Under the pieces are notes generated by a model. The model saw only the letters and a list, made by a program, of their open reading frames with translations, made no database searches and was not told the DNA's origin. Of a stretch of 19,819 nt of DNA, positions 18,288 through 19,819 are shown one piece after another (the stretch's first letter is position 1; each line of letters begins with the position of its first letter). This DNA is from Chytridium lagenaria. Taxonomy: Eukaryota; Chytridiomycota; Chytridiomycetes; Chytridiales; Chytridiaceae. The position numbers were made by a program, and so were the translations under genes. The stretch covers positions 1-19,819 of the forward strand of contig JAHLKC010000291.1 in assembly GCA_025449115.1 (NCBI GenBank), written 5' to 3'.

Positions 18288-19245
18288 TTAGTCACTTTTT
18301 CGTTGAGACAAAGCTTCCTTCATTGCATCCGCTAAACTAGTCGACATCAATCCAATACACTCCTTCAAACTGCTTGTCATCACATCCTTCATAGCTGTTT
18401 TAACCGCATCTTTAAACTCCTCCATTTCCTCCGTCTTGTTCTCTCGAACTTGCGCTTGAGCTGTTGGTGCTGCCATACTTGCTGCCATCAGTGAGAGACT
18501 GTTGCTGACATGAATGAATCCATCTTTGACGCTATCACCCAAGGTGGTGATGGATGATGGCATGTCAACTTTCTGTCTCTTTGCTCCGGATCGCGCAGGA
18601 ATGGTGAGGGTCTGCGAGCCATCTTTTGAAGGGGTGGATGCAGGTGTCGATCCGCCAGAAGACGACAAACGTGATGTCGCTACGTTGGGATGGCCATCAC
18701 TGCGGCAAGATTCGTCATCATTGTGGTGGGTGTCGTCTTCATCGTCGCTATCATCACTAACCATCCCCATAGCAAGGTCGACTCCAGTATTGACATAGGT
18801 AGCTGTGCCCAACGACTCCCCTTCTAACCCTTTACTGTCTCCAAAGTACTCCACAAGAGCGTCCCAGTAGGTTGGCACCTTAACGAGATTGTTGCCGGTC
18901 TGGGTCAGGTGCTTTCCACCGATATCTGAGCGCATTTTCTTGAGAGCCTTGAACTTGGTCTTCACCTGCTCGACTGTGAACTTCACGGAATGAACAGAGT
19001 TGACTTCAAGCACAATCCTCCTCCAAACGTCTTCCCCTTTGTGCTTCTCCTTCGCACGAAGATACTCCTCTTTGAAAGTAACGAGTTTGGCCTTCAGCAG
19101 GGTCTTTATCATGCCGTCTGTCCATCTGATATCTTCGTTCACGATGGGGACTTTATCCTTCTTTTGTCTTCCTCGCTTCTTTTAGGTGCAGCGGGCGTTT
19201 CAACCAACGGCGGCGGCAACGGGGGGGTTCGTCATGGTCATCCAT
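18288..19245 (-). CDS. Harbinger Myb/trihelix-like DNA-binding protein
   Basis: This partner protein is thought to bind transposon ends and bring the transposase to the nucleus. From 19142 the open frame shows IRWTDGMIKTLLKAK, DVWRRIVLEVN, VKTKFKALKKMRSDIG and PTYWDALVEYFGD. These are the aromatic-anchored helices of a Myb/SANT-like trihelix domain (about residues 1-105). Then come an acidic run (DDSDDEDD), a Ser/Thr-rich linker, a basic nuclear-signal-like GAKRQKVD, and a long helical C-terminus. The codon at 19142 is GTG, so it is not the start. ATGs lie at 19245, 19241 and 19235. The frame from them enters the domain only if the G runs at 19221-19227 and 19146-19149 differ by one base. The total is then consistent with about 319 residues. 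Confidence 0.82.
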
Positions 19246-19362
19246 TTTTTTCCGAATTGTCTGGATGAGTCAAAGTTCGAAAAGAATTATTTTACAGGGA
19301 TTATTTCATTTATTTTTTGGAGATATACTTGGGACAGAATGAAAATCCAGAAAATAATTTTT

Positions 19363-19402
19363 AGGGATTTTTCAAGAGGGATTAATAGGTTGAAACGGCC
19401 CC
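19363..19402 (-). repeat. Harbinger terminal inverted repeat, right
   Basis: Ends GGTTGAAACGGCCCC. It is the reverse complement of 16847-16886 with two mismatches in 40 bp. Confidence 0.92.
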
Positions 19403-19406
19403 TTGA

Positions 19407-19610
19407 TCACATATCCGCTTTTATGCTGTAGCAAAACTCAAGTGGTTATTGCGGTACGCCAAAAAGCTAAGAGTTGCAGTTTTGCTACGCTGCAGAATGC
19501 TGATAGATCATGTTAACTCAACAACGAGAATGTATACAATAGATCTCAGCTCCGAGCACGCGTGATTATGTTCCGCACATAAGGTCTTTACACTTTATCA
19601 TTTTATTGTC
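19407..19610. other. Right flank of the transposon, nothing recognised
   Basis: No gene, RNA or repeat is visible in this AT-moderate flank. Confidence 0.4.
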
Positions 19611-19760
19611 ATTACACCCCAGCGTCCGGCACCCTTGGGTCAGCGCCTCAGGGTCCCGCTCCCCAGGGTCCTGCACCTTGGGGACGTCGCTCCAAGCACC
19701 CTGGGGCGTCTCTCCGGTGTCTACGGCACCTTGGGATAGACCCTGCTGCAGACCCTCGTC
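19611..19760. repeat. Degenerate GC-rich short repeats
   Basis: CACCTTGGG, CCCTTGGG, CCTCAGGG, CCCCAGGG and CCCTGGGG-type words recur every 13 to 30 bp between 19626 and 19735. They look like an irregular minisatellite or the edge of a repeat continuing past the window. An 82-codon minus-strand ORF crosses it, but it is low complexity and not convincing as a gene. Confidence 0.4.
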
Positions 19761-19819
19761 CTCATACACTTGTTTATCATGTGTAAGGACATATTTCAGC
19801 AATGTCACAGCCACCGTGA

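Larger units (their letters stand above)
16847..19402 (+). mobile_element. Complete PIF/Harbinger DNA transposon
   Basis: This is a 2556-bp element with 40-bp terminal inverted repeats, a DDE transposase (plus strand) and a Myb/trihelix-like gene (minus strand). The two genes converge with 25 bp between their stops. This two-gene layout, transposase plus Myb-like DNA-binding partner, is the hallmark of the superfamily. TTGA occurs on both sides (16843-16846 and 19403-19406). It lies 46 bp downstream of tRNA-Arg. Subterminal copies of CAGGGATTATTT (16982-16993 and about 19298-19309) and a partial copy near 16926 may be binding sites. Confidence 0.92.

Noticed and set aside
19142..19142. Start of the Myb-like protein at 19142
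   Set aside because: The codon is GTG, which is not a normal eukaryotic start. ATG codons lie upstream at 19235-19245.
1..19819. CRISPR array, prokaryotic operon or phage module
   Set aside because: There are no regularly spaced direct repeats and no ribosome-binding-site-led gene strings. All genes are eukaryotic mobile elements or nuclear-type tRNAs.

Overview
This is a transposon-packed stretch of a eukaryotic nuclear genome, most likely fungal. The nuclear character comes from split, internally promoted (A box/B box) tRNA genes without encoded CCA, a 60-nt GT-AG intron, and a non-LTR element ending in poly(A). The fungal guess rests on my recollection that the decayed Ty3/gypsy reverse transcriptase resembles fungal polyproteins (for example TPLG..R then TGLPQGWTNS, and FIDD). 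No database search was possible, so the taxon is an inference.

Layout. (1) 1 to about 3910 and about 7963 to 11873 are two arms of a nearly identical inverted repeat. The left arm runs off the window edge. Each arm holds, from outside inward: the 3' end of a LINE with its poly(A), about 0.4 kb of flanking DNA with short tandem repeats, a Ty3/gypsy integrase end, and a decayed gypsy RT-RNase H region in the opposite orientation. (2) The 4.05 kb between the arms is unlike the arms. It holds three diverged copies of one LTR-like repeat (one inverted, two direct), a fragment of an exonuclease III/AP-endonuclease-like reading frame, a possible gypsy linker fragment, and the end of a chromodomain-bearing integrase. 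(3) 10615-16329, minus strand, is a complete two-ORF LINE (ORF1 then ORF2 with APE endonuclease and YADD reverse transcriptase). It is flanked by an 11/12-bp target-site duplication. (4) 16334-16800 is a tight array of six tRNA genes (Ala, Gly, Gln, Leu, Glu, Arg), and the LINE sits exactly at the 5' end of the first. (5) 16847-19402 is a complete PIF/Harbinger DNA transposon with 40-bp terminal inverted repeats, an intron-containing DDE transposase and a convergent Myb/trihelix-like partner gene. (6) 19407-19819 has no recognised gene; its last part contains short GC-rich degenerate repeats.

History that can be read directly. The tRNA array was hit by the LINE at one end and by the Harbinger element 46 bp past the other end. 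Both arms carry the same LINE/flank junction, so the inverted duplication came after LINE insertion. Most breaks in otherwise coding-looking frames lie in short C or G runs. Where the two arms can be compared, the copy with the longer run is usually the one with the open frame. The LINE and the Myb-like gene may therefore be more intact than they look, because of either base-calling undercounts or real run-length mutation.
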